64,000 nt of DNA from the NCBI GenBank assembly GCA_963831535.1, contig CAWHQP010000010.1, positions 372,001 through 436,000 of the forward strand, read 5' to 3'. Below are positions 18,716 to 28,600 of the stretch, piece by piece. The number at the start of each line of letters is the position of its first letter. Positions within the stretch are counted from its first letter, which is position 1. The notes beneath the pieces were generated by a model. That model was not told the DNA's origin, did not search any database, and saw nothing but the letters and a program-made list of their open reading frames with translations. Both the position numbers and the translations under genes were made by a program. Source of the DNA: Bog-756 sp963831535 (lineage in GTDB: Bacteria > Actinomycetota > Acidimicrobiia > Acidimicrobiales > RAAP-2).

Positions 18716-19186
18716 CTAGCCTTTTTGAGCAACAACCTCACTTGAAGCCTGTAGGAGTGGGGACACGAGTGTCACCATCTCTTCAACTTGAGCTAGAGAC
18801 GTGTCGGGAGTGATGGTGAGTTCCTCCCCTTCCCGTTTCATTGTCAATACCAACGGCTTGGCGCGACCATCCCCCCGACGGATCCTGCGCACATCACTCC
18901 AGCTGATCTCTCGTGACACATTCGCTGTCCTCATGAATGAGCTCTCACGGAGGAAGAGAATACGCCGATCCGTAAACGCAAAATAGCCTTCGAGGGGCGG
19001 ACTAAGTTCTCGACCTTTAACTTGAACCACCGGAAATGAAGCCTTACCAGACGTGAATAGAACCTCATGCTCATTGGGTTCTAGGAGCAATCGAAGCCGA
19101 CGGTGCACCTCGGTGTAGCGATTTCCTATGTTAAGCCAATCAACACCGTCATCCTCGACAACGTCACCAAACCCCCCAGCAGCCAA
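18716..19186 (-). CDS. Bacterial PH-domain-like protein
   Basis: A 156-aa protein whose middle part has the bacterial PH-like strand pattern ending in YFAFTDRRILFLRESS (about residues 85-100), where the motif TDRR(I/L)L is characteristic. No signal peptide or membrane helix is visible. It starts with TTG and has only a weak ribosome site, so the start is uncertain. It lies 58 bases downstream of an unknown 19245-20369 gene on the same strand; the two may act together. PH-like domains in such islands can sense membranes or bind partner proteins (inference). Confidence 0.65.
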   Translation of the reverse strand: MAAGGFGDVVEDDGVDWLNIGNRYTEVHRRLRLLLEPNEHEVLFTSGKASFPVVQVKGRELSPPLEGYFAFTDRRILFLRESSFMRTANVSREISWSDVRRIRRGDGRAKPLVLTMKREGEELTITPDTSLAQVEEMVTLVSPLLQASSEVVAQKG

Positions 19187-19244
19187 TGTTCGGATCTGTT
19201 CAGACCGAATTGCAGCGCTTTCCGAAACCTTGGACCGAGACTTT

Positions 19245-20369
19245 TTAGTGCGAAATTATCTGCACGCCTCGCTTGCCTTCGCAGAGTTCCATCAGTCGAA
19301 AATGCCGATAGAGCTGATCAATCAAAGGGATTGTCGTCGCTTGCACCTCGTCGTGATGAGCAAGTGCATCGTTCTTGATCGACGCGATGTGATCAGCAGT
19401 ATCTTTGTCATCTCGCCTAATCTCCAACAAGTAGCCGATATGAAGTGCCTGGTACATGAACCAACCGCTCTCACAAGTTATGAGTGAGTTGAGGTCGTTG
19501 AGTAGGAAATCAGCTTCACCCTCCAACCAATCGATGTGCTGGCGAACCGTCATCTTCATTCGCAGCCTGCCAAGCTCTCTGACTATTTCCCCCGAGAAAT
19601 GCTCGCATCCTGCTAGCAGATAGGTGTTGGACGCTTGCGCTTGCACCTCGGTCCAAATCTCCTTGGTAACGCGGCCTACCTTGCGAGCGTGACGTATTGC
19701 AGCTGCGATGCTCTTTGCATGTCCGCTGGCGCGCGCCCAATCCTCTGACTTTTGAGTTTCCCTCACTCGCCTCGTTAGCTGGATGTTGCTCTCCACAAGT
19801 CGAGAAATCTGAGCTAGTTGCCACTGGATAGCCACCAATGCAGCGGCAGGACCGACCGCCGCAAGTACACCCGCGACCTCTTGGGAGCCCGCCGGCAGCC
19901 ACCGAACTGAGTGAGTGATCTTACCGTCTATTGCTAGCGATCCAAGGTTCCACCCGCTACTGCTGGGCAAGGCTGTGGCACCACCCTGAATCAGGTTCAT
20001 AGTTTCCGGTGCGAGCTTCACGAGTCCTTCGACGTGACGAAGGCCTTCGAGAGATTGAACACCCAGATTTGCTATTCCCGCCGAACCTGCGACTGCCTCC
20101 CCCAACGTTTTGCGATCAACTGACGGCAAGAGTTGCAGAGGCACGAGATACTGCGACGGAAAACCCTCGCCAACCACCAGGTAAGTGTCCGGCTCCTCCA
20201 GGGGGAACAAGGAAGGCATGCTCGCGGATACCAGCTCCGTACCGGGCTGGTCCGTACCCTCGATAGTGAGATTGCGTTTGCTTCTCATTTGAGACCGACG
20301 CGACTCCGCATGTATTTGTTGCCGTCCCCACTGGGACAGCATCCTCTGAGCCGTCAGATCTACAATCAT
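19245..20369 (-). CDS. Hypothetical protein, mostly alpha-helical
   Basis: About 374 aa. The first third is low in pattern; around residues 160-180 a hydrophobic stretch (VAGVLAAVGPAAALVAIQW) could be a membrane or membrane-associated helix, and the remaining half is helical with heptad-like spacing (QISRLVESNIQLTRRVRETQ). I do not recognise a family. The start may be the ATG at 20369, a TTG at 20396 or an internal ATG near 20288. It forms a pair with the PH-domain gene and is divergent from the ADP-ribosyltransferase-like gene. Confidence 0.6.
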   Translation of the reverse strand: MIVDLTAQRMLSQWGRQQIHAESRRSQMRSKRNLTIEGTDQPGTELVSASMPSLFPLEEPDTYLVVGEGFPSQYLVPLQLLPSVDRKTLGEAVAGSAGIANLGVQSLEGLRHVEGLVKLAPETMNLIQGGATALPSSSGWNLGSLAIDGKITHSVRWLPAGSQEVAGVLAAVGPAAALVAIQWQLAQISRLVESNIQLTRRVRETQKSEDWARASGHAKSIAAAIRHARKVGRVTKEIWTEVQAQASNTYLLAGCEHFSGEIVRELGRLRMKMTVRQHIDWLEGEADFLLNDLNSLITCESGWFMYQALHIGYLLEIRRDDKDTADHIASIKNDALAHHDEVQATTIPLIDQLYRHFRLMELCEGKRGVQIISH

Positions 20370-20442
20370 ACGGGATAGGTGCCAGGTGCGTCTCAATGGG
20401 TGAGCTTGCTCTGGGTCTCGATTAGTAGGAGAGTTTCAGTAG

Positions 20443-21207
20443 GTGGTTTCTCAGGACTCGACAGTTACCTTGTATCACGGAACGACCGCCGAATCTGCAG
20501 TAGCCATCATGATTGAGGGCGTCAGACCGGTTAGCCCCAATGAAATCATTCAAGGAGTGGCAGCGGAATACGACGTGGAAGAGTTGGATATTCATCGAAT
20601 GCTCCGCTTGCTCGACCAATTCGTTGTACAGGACCATCGTGATAAGGGCGTGTGGCTTTCAGCAACACCAATCAAGGGAGCAAGCTGGGCGCAGCGGGCG
20701 CCGGAGGCTCGTTGGGAAGCGTTGCGAGCCGTGTGGTTGCTCAAGGACCGCGATCCCCGCTCGTTCGAACCTCATGATTCGGTGTGGGATGGTGACCGAT
20801 TCTCGCCACAGTATGGCGCTTTGCGGCGATATGTGTGGGAAGACTTCCGGGTGGATGACTTCGAACTCTGGCGCTTTCGACAATATGCCGCAATTGAGCC
20901 TGCGGTTGTTGCCATCGACGTGCCGAAGAGCGATCTTCCCAATGGCGGTGCCAAACTGATAATTGGAACCCAGTCGGTCCCGGAGTTGAACGTCACCGCT
21001 GAAATACCCGCTGGTTGGATACGCGAGATCACTCTGCCGGGAAGATGGGTACTTCGTCGGGAAGCCATCGGGCTACTGGGAGTGAGCGAGGAGGAGTTTC
21101 GCATGATGATCCGCAAGAATGCGCTTCCTGAGTTTCACGAGAATCCTGAGGGGGCTGCCGGCTTCTGGCTCTGGCATGACTTAGAACTGCTATGCCCGCA
21201 GCGATGA
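20443..21207 (+). CDS. Putative ADP-ribosyltransferase-fold protein with C-terminal HTH-like segment
   Basis: A 254-aa protein that begins VTLYHGTTAESAVAIMIEGVRP, the first-strand signature (YHGT) of ART-fold domains such as those in toxins and Tpt1-like proteins, followed by DKGVWLSATP, where the next core strand would lie. A final acidic motif is not clear. The last 55 residues (AIGLLGVSEEEFRMMIRKNA) look like a small helix-turn-helix. GTG start behind AGGAGAG. It could be a toxin or effector working with the divergent PH-domain pair, or an unrelated enzyme. Confidence 0.55.
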   Translation: MVSQDSTVTLYHGTTAESAVAIMIEGVRPVSPNEIIQGVAAEYDVEELDIHRMLRLLDQFVVQDHRDKGVWLSATPIKGASWAQRAPEARWEALRAVWLLKDRDPRSFEPHDSVWDGDRFSPQYGALRRYVWEDFRVDDFELWRFRQYAAIEPAVVAIDVPKSDLPNGGAKLIIGTQSVPELNVTAEIPAGWIREITLPGRWVLRREAIGLLGVSEEEFRMMIRKNALPEFHENPEGAAGFWLWHDLELLCPQR

Positions 21208-21451
21208 ACGATGGAGCGCTGGCTCTGACTATCTCCGACGCCGACTTACCTCTGCCCCCAGCGGGCTCGGCCGACCAGTTCAGGACGAGCGGCCTGAAGC
21301 GCTACGACGATACGTTGGATGCCCTCGTCTGTGGCTGGGTCGGTACTTAGTACTTTCTGGGACACTGCACTCCCTACGGCGATGACAAGGCGGCGATCTG
21401 GACCCCGTAGTTCTCGGGGCAGCCGTACCGCTTCCTTCCTAGAATGCGACC

Positions 21452-22771
21452 GTGGACCTGGGCCCGGCGGCACGCTCAACGTTGATCAGCGCCACCGCCA
21501 TAGGGCCGTTCTCATGGCGCTGGCCAGAGGGGATCGAGTCGTACCAACGAGGCTGGGCGGCCATCGCATCGCTGGATGGTCAGGAGCTGCACATCCGGCA
21601 CGGAATCGGCCACCGTGACGCATTCGGCCGGTCCCGGCTCCGCTCGGTTACGTGGGTCGAAGGGGAGGTCGCCGTCGAGGGTGTCGAGGCGGATGACTTT
21701 GCTAGATCCCAGTCGCTCTTGAGCCTCATCAAGATCACCAAGAAGCACCTCCGGCCGAGTGACCCGATCCCGCCGGAGTATGCCGAATTCCAAGTCTCTC
21801 TCTTCGCCGACGAGGTCACCGGTCCTCACTCCTTCCAGAGCCTGGCCGTGAAGCTGCACCAGGATGACATCGATGCGTGGACTCGGCATGCCCTCCTGCG
21901 GTCAGCGGCATGGGGTCGCCTGGCTCCCCGCCGCCGGGACCGCTCATCGTTGCCGTCGGCATCGGCTACCGGTCCACTACCCGCAACTACCTTCGCCGGG
22001 AGCGCCAGTGAGCAGCAGACTGCGGTAGCCGCTGCACTCCTGGAGTACGGCAAGGGGCACCACCCGACTGAGAAAGGTGCCGTCCTTGAATTCACCGCCA
22101 ACCCTGAAGCCAACGAGCTGCTCCGGTCGGACCCGTTCGCCTTTCTCTGCGCCGTGATCTTCGACCAGGGTGTGCCGGCAGAGCGGGCATGGCTCGCGCC
22201 GCTCCTCCTCCGAGAGCGCCTCGGTTTCCTCGACCCCGCACAGGTTGCCGGGAACGAGAGTGCCGTAACTCGGGCCATCCAGCAGGTGCCGAAACTCCAC
22301 CGCTATATCGCCAAGATGCCCGGCTGGATCGTCCGTGCGGCGCAGCGGGTCCTCGACCAGTACGACGGAGATGCTTCGAATATCTGGTCTGATAAACCGA
22401 CTGCCGACGACCTCCAGAAGCGTTTCGACGACTTCGTCGGGATCGGGCAGAAGAAGGCGGCCATGGCGGTCGAGATCTTGGAGCGGGACCTCGGCGTCCC
22501 GGTGCGGAACCTGGAGCGCAGCGACATCGCCTACGACGTTCACATCCGCCGGGTCTTCCTCAGAGCCCATCTGGCTGACCGGGACGACCGAGACCACATG
22601 ATCGGTGTCGCCCGGCAGCTCCACCCGAAACGGCCGGGAGAGCTGGATCTACCCACGTGGCTCATCGGGCGGGGCTGGTGCCTTCCGGGGGTCCCGGCCT
22701 GTGCGTCGTGCCCGCTGACGGAGGTCTGCCCGAAGGAGATCGAGCGAGCCGCACATGTCACCTCCGGATAA
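21452..22771 (+). CDS. HhH-GPD (endonuclease III-like) DNA glycosylase with extra N-terminal domain
   Basis: A 439-aa protein. Residues 1 to about 160 form an uncharacterised domain (GIESYQRGWAAIASL). The rest is a base-excision glycosylase: the HhH hairpin FVGIGQKKAAM with catalytic Lys, YDVHIRRVFLR with catalytic Asp, and a C-terminal iron-sulphur loop with exact EndoIII spacing C-x6-C-x2-C-x5-C (from CLPGVPAC). EndoIII is about 210 aa, so the fused half is unusual and suggests a specialised substrate such as a modified base in foreign DNA. It overlaps the next gene by 17 bases. Confidence 0.8.
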   Translation: MDLGPAARSTLISATAIGPFSWRWPEGIESYQRGWAAIASLDGQELHIRHGIGHRDAFGRSRLRSVTWVEGEVAVEGVEADDFARSQSLLSLIKITKKHLRPSDPIPPEYAEFQVSLFADEVTGPHSFQSLAVKLHQDDIDAWTRHALLRSAAWGRLAPRRRDRSSLPSASATGPLPATTFAGSASEQQTAVAAALLEYGKGHHPTEKGAVLEFTANPEANELLRSDPFAFLCAVIFDQGVPAERAWLAPLLLRERLGFLDPAQVAGNESAVTRAIQQVPKLHRYIAKMPGWIVRAAQRVLDQYDGDASNIWSDKPTADDLQKRFDDFVGIGQKKAAMAVEILERDLGVPVRNLERSDIAYDVHIRRVFLRAHLADRDDRDHMIGVARQLHPKRPGELDLPTWLIGRGWCLPGVPACASCPLTEVCPKEIERAAHVTSG

Positions 22772-23304
22772 CCCGCCGGACCTCCTCGTGATCGTGCCCT
22801 ACGGGCGGGCCAAGGTCTGGGACAGACACTCCGATGCCGGGTCGACCGCCGCCGCCGCCAACACCGGGGCGCCGTTCACTGTGAACCGGCGCTACGCCGA
22901 ACAGACCGGCGGGGATTGGGGGATCCTCTCCGCAAAGTACGGCTTCCTCCGCGCAACCGACCTCATCCCCGGTCCGTACGAGGTCACCGGACCAACCCAT
23001 CGGGGTCGGGGCGCTCCGGGAGCAGGTGATTCAGCTCGGCCTGGACGGTTATTCCGAGGTGGTCGGGCTCGGCGACAAGGAGTACCGGGCGGCGATCGAA
23101 GCCGCCGTCGTCGGGAGCCGTGTGGCCCTCACGGTTCCGTTCTTCCCATCGGTAAAGCGATGGGAGCCACCAAGCAGGCCACCCATTCCCACCGTCTTTC
23201 CCATCCCCTCGCCACGAGTGGCAGTCCCGCCCCCGGCACGGTCCTCGCCGGCAGTGTCCCCTCCATCAACGGCCCGAGGGCCCGGAGCTGGCTCACTGTG
23301 GTGA
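22755..23304 (+). CDS. DUF6884-type protein (one frame break)
   Basis: About 183 aa once the frames are joined near 22990. The first frame has LLVIVPYGRAKVWDR, the GAPFTVNRRYAEQ helix and the conserved WGILSAKYGFLRA; the second has LREQVIQLGLDGYSEVVGL and EYRAAIEAAV, which continue the fold. The C-terminal tail is Pro-rich and could be spurious. Function is unknown. Overlap with the glycosylase gene suggests a shared task in base modification or repair. Confidence 0.65.
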
Positions 23305-23628
23305 CGCACAACTCGGACCGGGGCTCTTTACTTAGCCTGATAGGAGCTCAAGCGCGCTTCTCTGTGATTTCGCTCATCTCATCTCACGCCTTCACGAGAT
23401 CACAATGGGGCGGAGCGATCAAACAACCCACGATCTGGAACTACGACACCCATACAACATCCGATCCATCGCCGCCACGACGTCCGCCATGTGCGGTCCC
23501 TCACCCGACCGTTCAGCAGCCGGAGTCCGTCATCGTGGCACCCCCCACGGTCCAGCAAGGTGTCCCGAAGATCCGTCCACCTTCTGACCTCAACCGAGGT
23601 TCCAACAACAGTGGGTAGATGAAGTCGC
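23305..23628. other. No gene found
   Basis: Between the DUF6884 and deacetylase-like genes, which converge here. Open frames exist on both strands but none has a ribosome site or a recognisable pattern. Confidence 0.45.
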
Positions 23629-24507
23629 TCATGCGAAGCTCCGGACCGTCGATAGGTGGAGATCGACGAGATCGCCCATCGAGATGCTGCCGGTCGTGTA
23701 CCCACCGGCCAACGCGAACACCAGTGGGTAGTTGCGCTCGCCGGCCCAGTCGGAGACTCGTCGCTCGCGGGTTCTGATGTCCTCAACGCTGACCATGCTG
23801 TTGGTTACCGGGTCCATGCCTGCGTTGTAGAGCACCAAGTCGAACGGTCCGGCCCGGTCCGCCAATCCGAGAGCGACTTCCACCTGCTCGAGATAGTCCG
23901 TAGGGTCCGCAAAAAGCAGGGCATCGTCACCTGTAGGCATCCAACGGTCGAACTGGATGGTCGAGACGTCGACTTGGACCACCCGACCGGAGTCGGTCAT
24001 GGACCGGGCGCCCCCACCGCAGTGAGCATCGAGGTCGAGAATGAGGGTTCGTTCGGCGCCTAGTTCAGTCGCGGCACGAGCCGCGACTGCCAGGCCGTTG
24101 AACGTGCAGAAGCCGGCACCTACATCGGCCCGGGCGTGGTGGAGGCCGGAGGACAGTGACCCGGCAACCCGGTCCTTCCCCGACAGGACGTGGGTTACCC
24201 CGGCTACCTGACCAGCCGAGTGGGCGACCGCCATCGCTGGGATCCCTGGATCCCATGCGAACCCCTGGGACGTGGCCAGCCCTTCAGGACTGCCGGTCGT
24301 GACCGCAGCCACGTACTCGCGATCGTAGACTGACCGGATCAGCTCGCTCGCCCGTTCCGTTGAGGTATCGGGATCGACCAGTCTCACTTCGGCGCCACCC
24401 GCCCGAATGGCCTCAGCGATGTGGCCCGACTTACGGGTGGTGTCGAATGGGTACTCCGATGCCGTATAGCTCTCGTTCCAATAAACGTTGTACTCCGTAG
24501 TGCTCAC
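23629..24507 (-). CDS. Histone deacetylase-family (arginase/deacetylase fold) protein
   Basis: A 292-aa metal-dependent amidohydrolase. The signatures are GLHHARADVGAGFCTFNGLAVAA with the active-site His pair region, LDLDAHCGGG with Asp and His metal ligands, and LYNAGMDPV with the third ligand Asp. Bacterial members remove acyl groups from polyamines, lysines or small molecules. I chose the GTG at 24507 because AGGAAG lies upstream and family similarity begins there; an open frame extends to 24546. Its place in a defence island is odd; it may be cargo. Confidence 0.82.
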   Translation of the reverse strand: MSTTEYNVYWNESYTASEYPFDTTRKSGHIAEAIRAGGAEVRLVDPDTSTERASELIRSVYDREYVAAVTTGSPEGLATSQGFAWDPGIPAMAVAHSAGQVAGVTHVLSGKDRVAGSLSSGLHHARADVGAGFCTFNGLAVAARAATELGAERTLILDLDAHCGGGARSMTDSGRVVQVDVSTIQFDRWMPTGDDALLFADPTDYLEQVEVALGLADRAGPFDLVLYNAGMDPVTNSMVSVEDIRTRERRVSDWAGERNYPLVFALAGGYTTGSISMGDLVDLHLSTVRSFA

Positions 24508-24592
24508 TGCTCTTCCTTCTGCTGATCGAGACCTTCGATCGACCACTTCGATTGTGGCAGGAGGGTGTAACAGGCTCCCCGGGGCAGGGGGT

Positions 24593-24617
24593 GGTCAGAC
24601 CCCGTAGGGGTCTGACC
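24593..24617. terminator. Perfect 11-bp stem-loop, probable terminator
   Basis: GGTCAGACCCC, loop GTA, GGGGTCTGACC. It lies 37 bases beyond the stop of the HTH gene at 24654. No T-run follows on either strand, so efficiency is uncertain. Confidence 0.6.
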
Positions 24618-24653
24618 AGGGACTATCCGACCACCAGTTGTCACACCCCCGCT

Positions 24654-25457
24654 TCATTGTTCGGCGCGACTACCACGGGCAGCGTTTGAATCTCCTTGAG
24701 GCACGGGTTTTCCGGGAGGCACCATGTTCCCTTCTATCCAATTTGTGATGTCCTCAGGATCGAATCGAACCAGGTGGCCCACCTTCACGTAGGGGATCGC
24801 CTTGGTGGCGACTAACCGCCGGACGTGACGGACACTCGTACCCAACCACTCTGCGAGTCCGGGAATGTCGACCAGCGACGCGGGTGGGGCGGGGACGTGC
24901 TGAGGCTCTGTGCTCGCAACCTCCAAATCGTGAGGCCCGTTGCTCGGTTCTGGCGGTAACACGGGAGCGGTGATGTCCGGGATTCCGGGGGATTCGGTGG
25001 ACGGCGTATGCCAGGGCTCTGCACAGATCAGAATTGACACCGTCTTGTCGAAGGTGTGCCCTGATTCCTGCTCCGCCCGTAGCCTCTGGAGGTCGGATGG
25101 TCGACGATCCGAACGGCCAAGTTCCCGAGGCGGTGCAGTGCGCTCGGCTCCGCAGGTGGGACACAGATCAGGATCGACTAGGTGGTACCCCCTGGCCCCA
25201 AGGTACCGAGGTGGTGCCTCAGGCAGTGGCGGCCGGCCGTCGACGAGCATACGACCCAGCAGGCGAGACTTGGCCAGATTGGCACTGGTGAAGGGCAAGG
25301 CTTCTCCGAGTTCCTTCCGGCACACGTCCTGCCAGACTTCGATCGCACGCCACACCGCTCTGACCTGCAGAGGCGTGAGGACCGCCGCGCTGCCATCGGC
25401 ATTCTTTTGCAGGTCCCACCGGCCAGAACGGTTGTCGGGAAGGTCACTAGGAGTCAT
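24654..25457 (-). CDS. Excisionase/MerR-like helix-turn-helix protein
   Basis: A 267-aa protein. The C-terminal 70 residues hold an excisionase-type winged helix, LVDIPGLAEWLGTSVRHVRRL through VGHLVRFDPEDITNWI. The middle has a CPTC motif (DLCPTCGAE) that could bind zinc with a partner, and the N-terminal part (LTPLQVRAVWRAIEVWQDV) is helical. It could be a directionality factor for the island or a transcription regulator for the operon whose last gene ends 237 bases upstream. Confidence 0.7.
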   Translation of the reverse strand: MTPSDLPDNRSGRWDLQKNADGSAAVLTPLQVRAVWRAIEVWQDVCRKELGEALPFTSANLAKSRLLGRMLVDGRPPLPEAPPRYLGARGYHLVDPDLCPTCGAERTAPPRELGRSDRRPSDLQRLRAEQESGHTFDKTVSILICAEPWHTPSTESPGIPDITAPVLPPEPSNGPHDLEVASTEPQHVPAPPASLVDIPGLAEWLGTSVRHVRRLVATKAIPYVKVGHLVRFDPEDITNWIEGNMVPPGKPVPQGDSNAARGSRAEQ

Positions 25458-25693
25458 GGTCTGGAGTGTCCCAAATGGGTGTGACTCTTATGCCCCTATG
25501 CCGGCGCTGCTTCCGCCTGGGCAGACCTCATCTACGAGGAGCCGGGGGAGCCCAGCTCCGCGAAGAGAAGGCCTCCCGCTCCCTCATCGGACTCAGCGAA
25601 CGCGTGCTTGTCGAAGCGGTACCCCTATGAGCGCCGGGGAATTCAGGGCCATTCGGTGGGTCAGGACCCAAGAAGTACACGTGAGCCGAAAGT

Positions 25694-28600
25694 TCAAGCT
25701 TGCTGAGAGCGCCTCCAGGCAGCTGCAGCGACCGGCTCGGGTCTAACCCGACCTGTCTCATCGACATCAAGGACGTTCAGCGCCAACAGCGCCGCCACTG
25801 CAGCGTCCGGGTCCGGCTGGTCCTCTGGCACCAGCGACGCTAGGTCCACTAGATCGACCGGCTCCTCAACCAGATCGACGGCTGCTTCCCACAGAACTTG
25901 CAGACTCTGGTCATTGAGCAGCCCGATCGACTCGATGAACTCGTTGCTTCCTTCGCTCGAGGCCAACCACTCCTCGAGCTCGGGGATGATCTCCTGTTGG
26001 GCGAATCCTGCAGCGGCCTGCTGACCGGCACGTTCGACCAGAATGGGCCACCCTCCCGTCAACTTGAGGAGGGAGGAGCGGCTGAGTTCGTCCTGGAATG
26101 CAGAGGGAACTTCCACGGCCCATACCCAGAGGGAGCGATTGGTATGGCGCCGTAGCTCAACCACAGCCACGTCGTCCCCCGCCCGGGCCAGCACCGAGGG
26201 CCACCAGCCCAGATTGGCCGAAGGGACGACCAGAACGACCGAGCGAGTCACCTTTGGTGGCGGTTCGGTCGCAAGAGCGGCGTCAAGCGCGGCCTGGCAT
26301 GCTTCATCCTTGGCATCAAAGACCGAGAGGATCACCCGATGTTCTCCGGATTTCCCCCCTTTCAGGAGCGACAGGTAGGACCCCCGGCTCTTGGCCGGGA
26401 TCAGTTGACCTCGGCCCCCCGCGGCGCCGGCTTCCAGGGCTTCTGAGACTTCACCTACGCCGCAGGCGTCAGAGCCGAGGACGACGTGCACACGAGTGTG
26501 CCCGACAGCGAGGAGATCGGCGAGCTGGCCCTCTGACAGCGGCGACCGGGTCCCGGTTGCAGGATCGAGCACCCTCCGCTCCTCCGCTGCGGCAAAACCA
26601 GCGGGGGGAGGCTGGTGCTCGGCCTCGTACAGGGCCTCTTCGACTTCGGCGACCGAGCCAAGCATCCGTCGCACGTTCGGGGAGCGCAGCCGCCAGCCGC
26701 CCGGCACCGCTGCGAGAACGCCCAAGCCGGCCATCTCCTCGACAAGTCCTCGGAACTCGTCGGAGCGGAGGTTGGCGAAGGCGGCCGTCCACCATGTCTG
26801 GCACTCGTCGCGCAGATCCTGGAGTGAGAGTGGGCGATCCTGCCCGCTCTCGTGAGCACGGTAGGCGACGGCGTAGGCGATGACTCGGTACCTCGGGTCC
26901 AGGCGCAGAGTCAGAACGAAGCGCTGCTGGATTTCGTCCGCCAGGCCCTTGTCCTCGATCACCGCATCGATGTCCGCGCCGGTGACCGCCACCGGCAACT
27001 CCTTCGGCATCGGGGCGCTCAGGAGCAAGTTCGCCAGTGCCCGGCCGTACAGCTGCAAGGCGAGCGGCTGGTAGTTGGCGTTGGCCATCAACCGGGAGGC
27101 CAGATCGTCGCCGAGGGTAAACCCGAGTGCCTCCAACGGGTCATGGAGCAAGTCGAACGCCGGCTGGGCGGCGAGTGGACCGATCACCTGGGGCTGGCCG
27201 AGGTGGGCGAGCGGTTGGTTTGGGATGGCCGCGAACCTCTGGACCTGGTGGAGTCCGGCGAATACCGCCTTCATTCGCCGACCCGACGAGTCCATCAAGT
27301 CGCGGAGGTGGAGGGTGTTAACGAAGCGGGCTTCAGCGTCCGCGTCGAAGAAGTCGTCGCACTCGTCGAGGAGGAGGAGCATCCGGCGGGCCGGGTCGGC
27401 GTCAAGCCAGGTGCGGATCATGTCCTCTACGGCTGCCTGAGATTCGCGGCGTTGCGGTCGGCGCTCGGCCACCTGCTGGCTCACCAGGGAGTCGGCAAGC
27501 AGGTCCCAGAGTGCCTCGGGGCGCTTGGTGGCCCCGATTGCAGCCTTGCCGAGGTCGACGTAGATGGCCCGGTACCCGGGCGTCTCGTTGAATCGACGCT
27601 CCGCCGCGTGCAACAGAGCCGACTTCCCCAGTTGGCGCCCTCCGTAGATCAAGGAGGTCCCTCGCTGATCCATGACCGAGGAGCGCTCGGTCGAGCGCCC
27701 ATAGAACATCTCGGCAGGCACCGTTCCCGCGGCAAACGGCTCGTAGGGGTTCACGGCGGCGAAGGGCAGAGTAACCAGCATGGTGCTGTCGAATCGCTGG
27801 GCACCGTGGGCGGCCAGGTAGAGGAAGGCGGCGTCATCGACCAGGGCGACGGCCCGGCCCTGGCGTTCACGGAGAGCCTTGCCCAGCGCCAGACGGCGCG
27901 AGGCACTCATGGTGGCGAAGTAGATGACCAGCACCGGCTTTTCCGAGGTGTCCTGGGAGACCCAGCCGAGGACGGTCGCAATCTCCGGGCTCCCCCAGCA
28001 CAGGAGCAATCGCAGCTCGCTACCGCTGGCCGACCCAAGGGCGGGAACGAGCGCTTTGCCGTTCCTGCGCACACCCACCAGGTCGACCCAGCGGCGGTCC
28101 GGGCCTCCCGCGAGCATCGGCGCCCGCTCGGTGTCCGCCTCGATCCCGAGCATGCGGAGCGCCGGCGCCAATAGGCCGAGCCAGGACGGTTGCCGAGTCT
28201 GGGTGGCGGCGTCATGCCAGGAGAGCAGCCCCCGAACAGCCACCTCCCGCTCTCCAGGGGATAGGTCCGAGAAATCCACGGTACCGGCGGTTGATCCTGC
28301 CTGCGCCTGGGCGATCTCGGCCTCGGTGATGCCCCGGGGTATGGAGTCAGGGACCGCGGGGAAGAAGGCAGCAATGTGCTCGCCGCCGGCCGACCCGGCC
28401 GCTACCTCGTCCCCCGACTCGGCTCGGGCCATCATGTCCCGGGCGGTGGCCAGGTCACCTTGATCGACGATCCGGAGGATGGCCTCGGCGCGCTGGTCCA
28501 CCGTCGGCTCGGTCGAGCGCTTGTCGGCGAACTCAGCCTGGAACGAGGCGATCTCTGCCGCCCGGTGGATGTCGAGACGGCGGCGTACCCGCTCGAGGTC

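Noticed and set aside
24610..24622. A 13-base match (GACCAGGGACTAT) to the minus strand near 18150
   Set aside because: Matches of this length between two places are expected many times by chance in 64 kb.
26852..28174. A 440-aa open frame on the plus strand
   Set aside because: It runs antisense to the 1978-aa gene, has no ribosome site and no family pattern; high GC content makes such mirror frames common.
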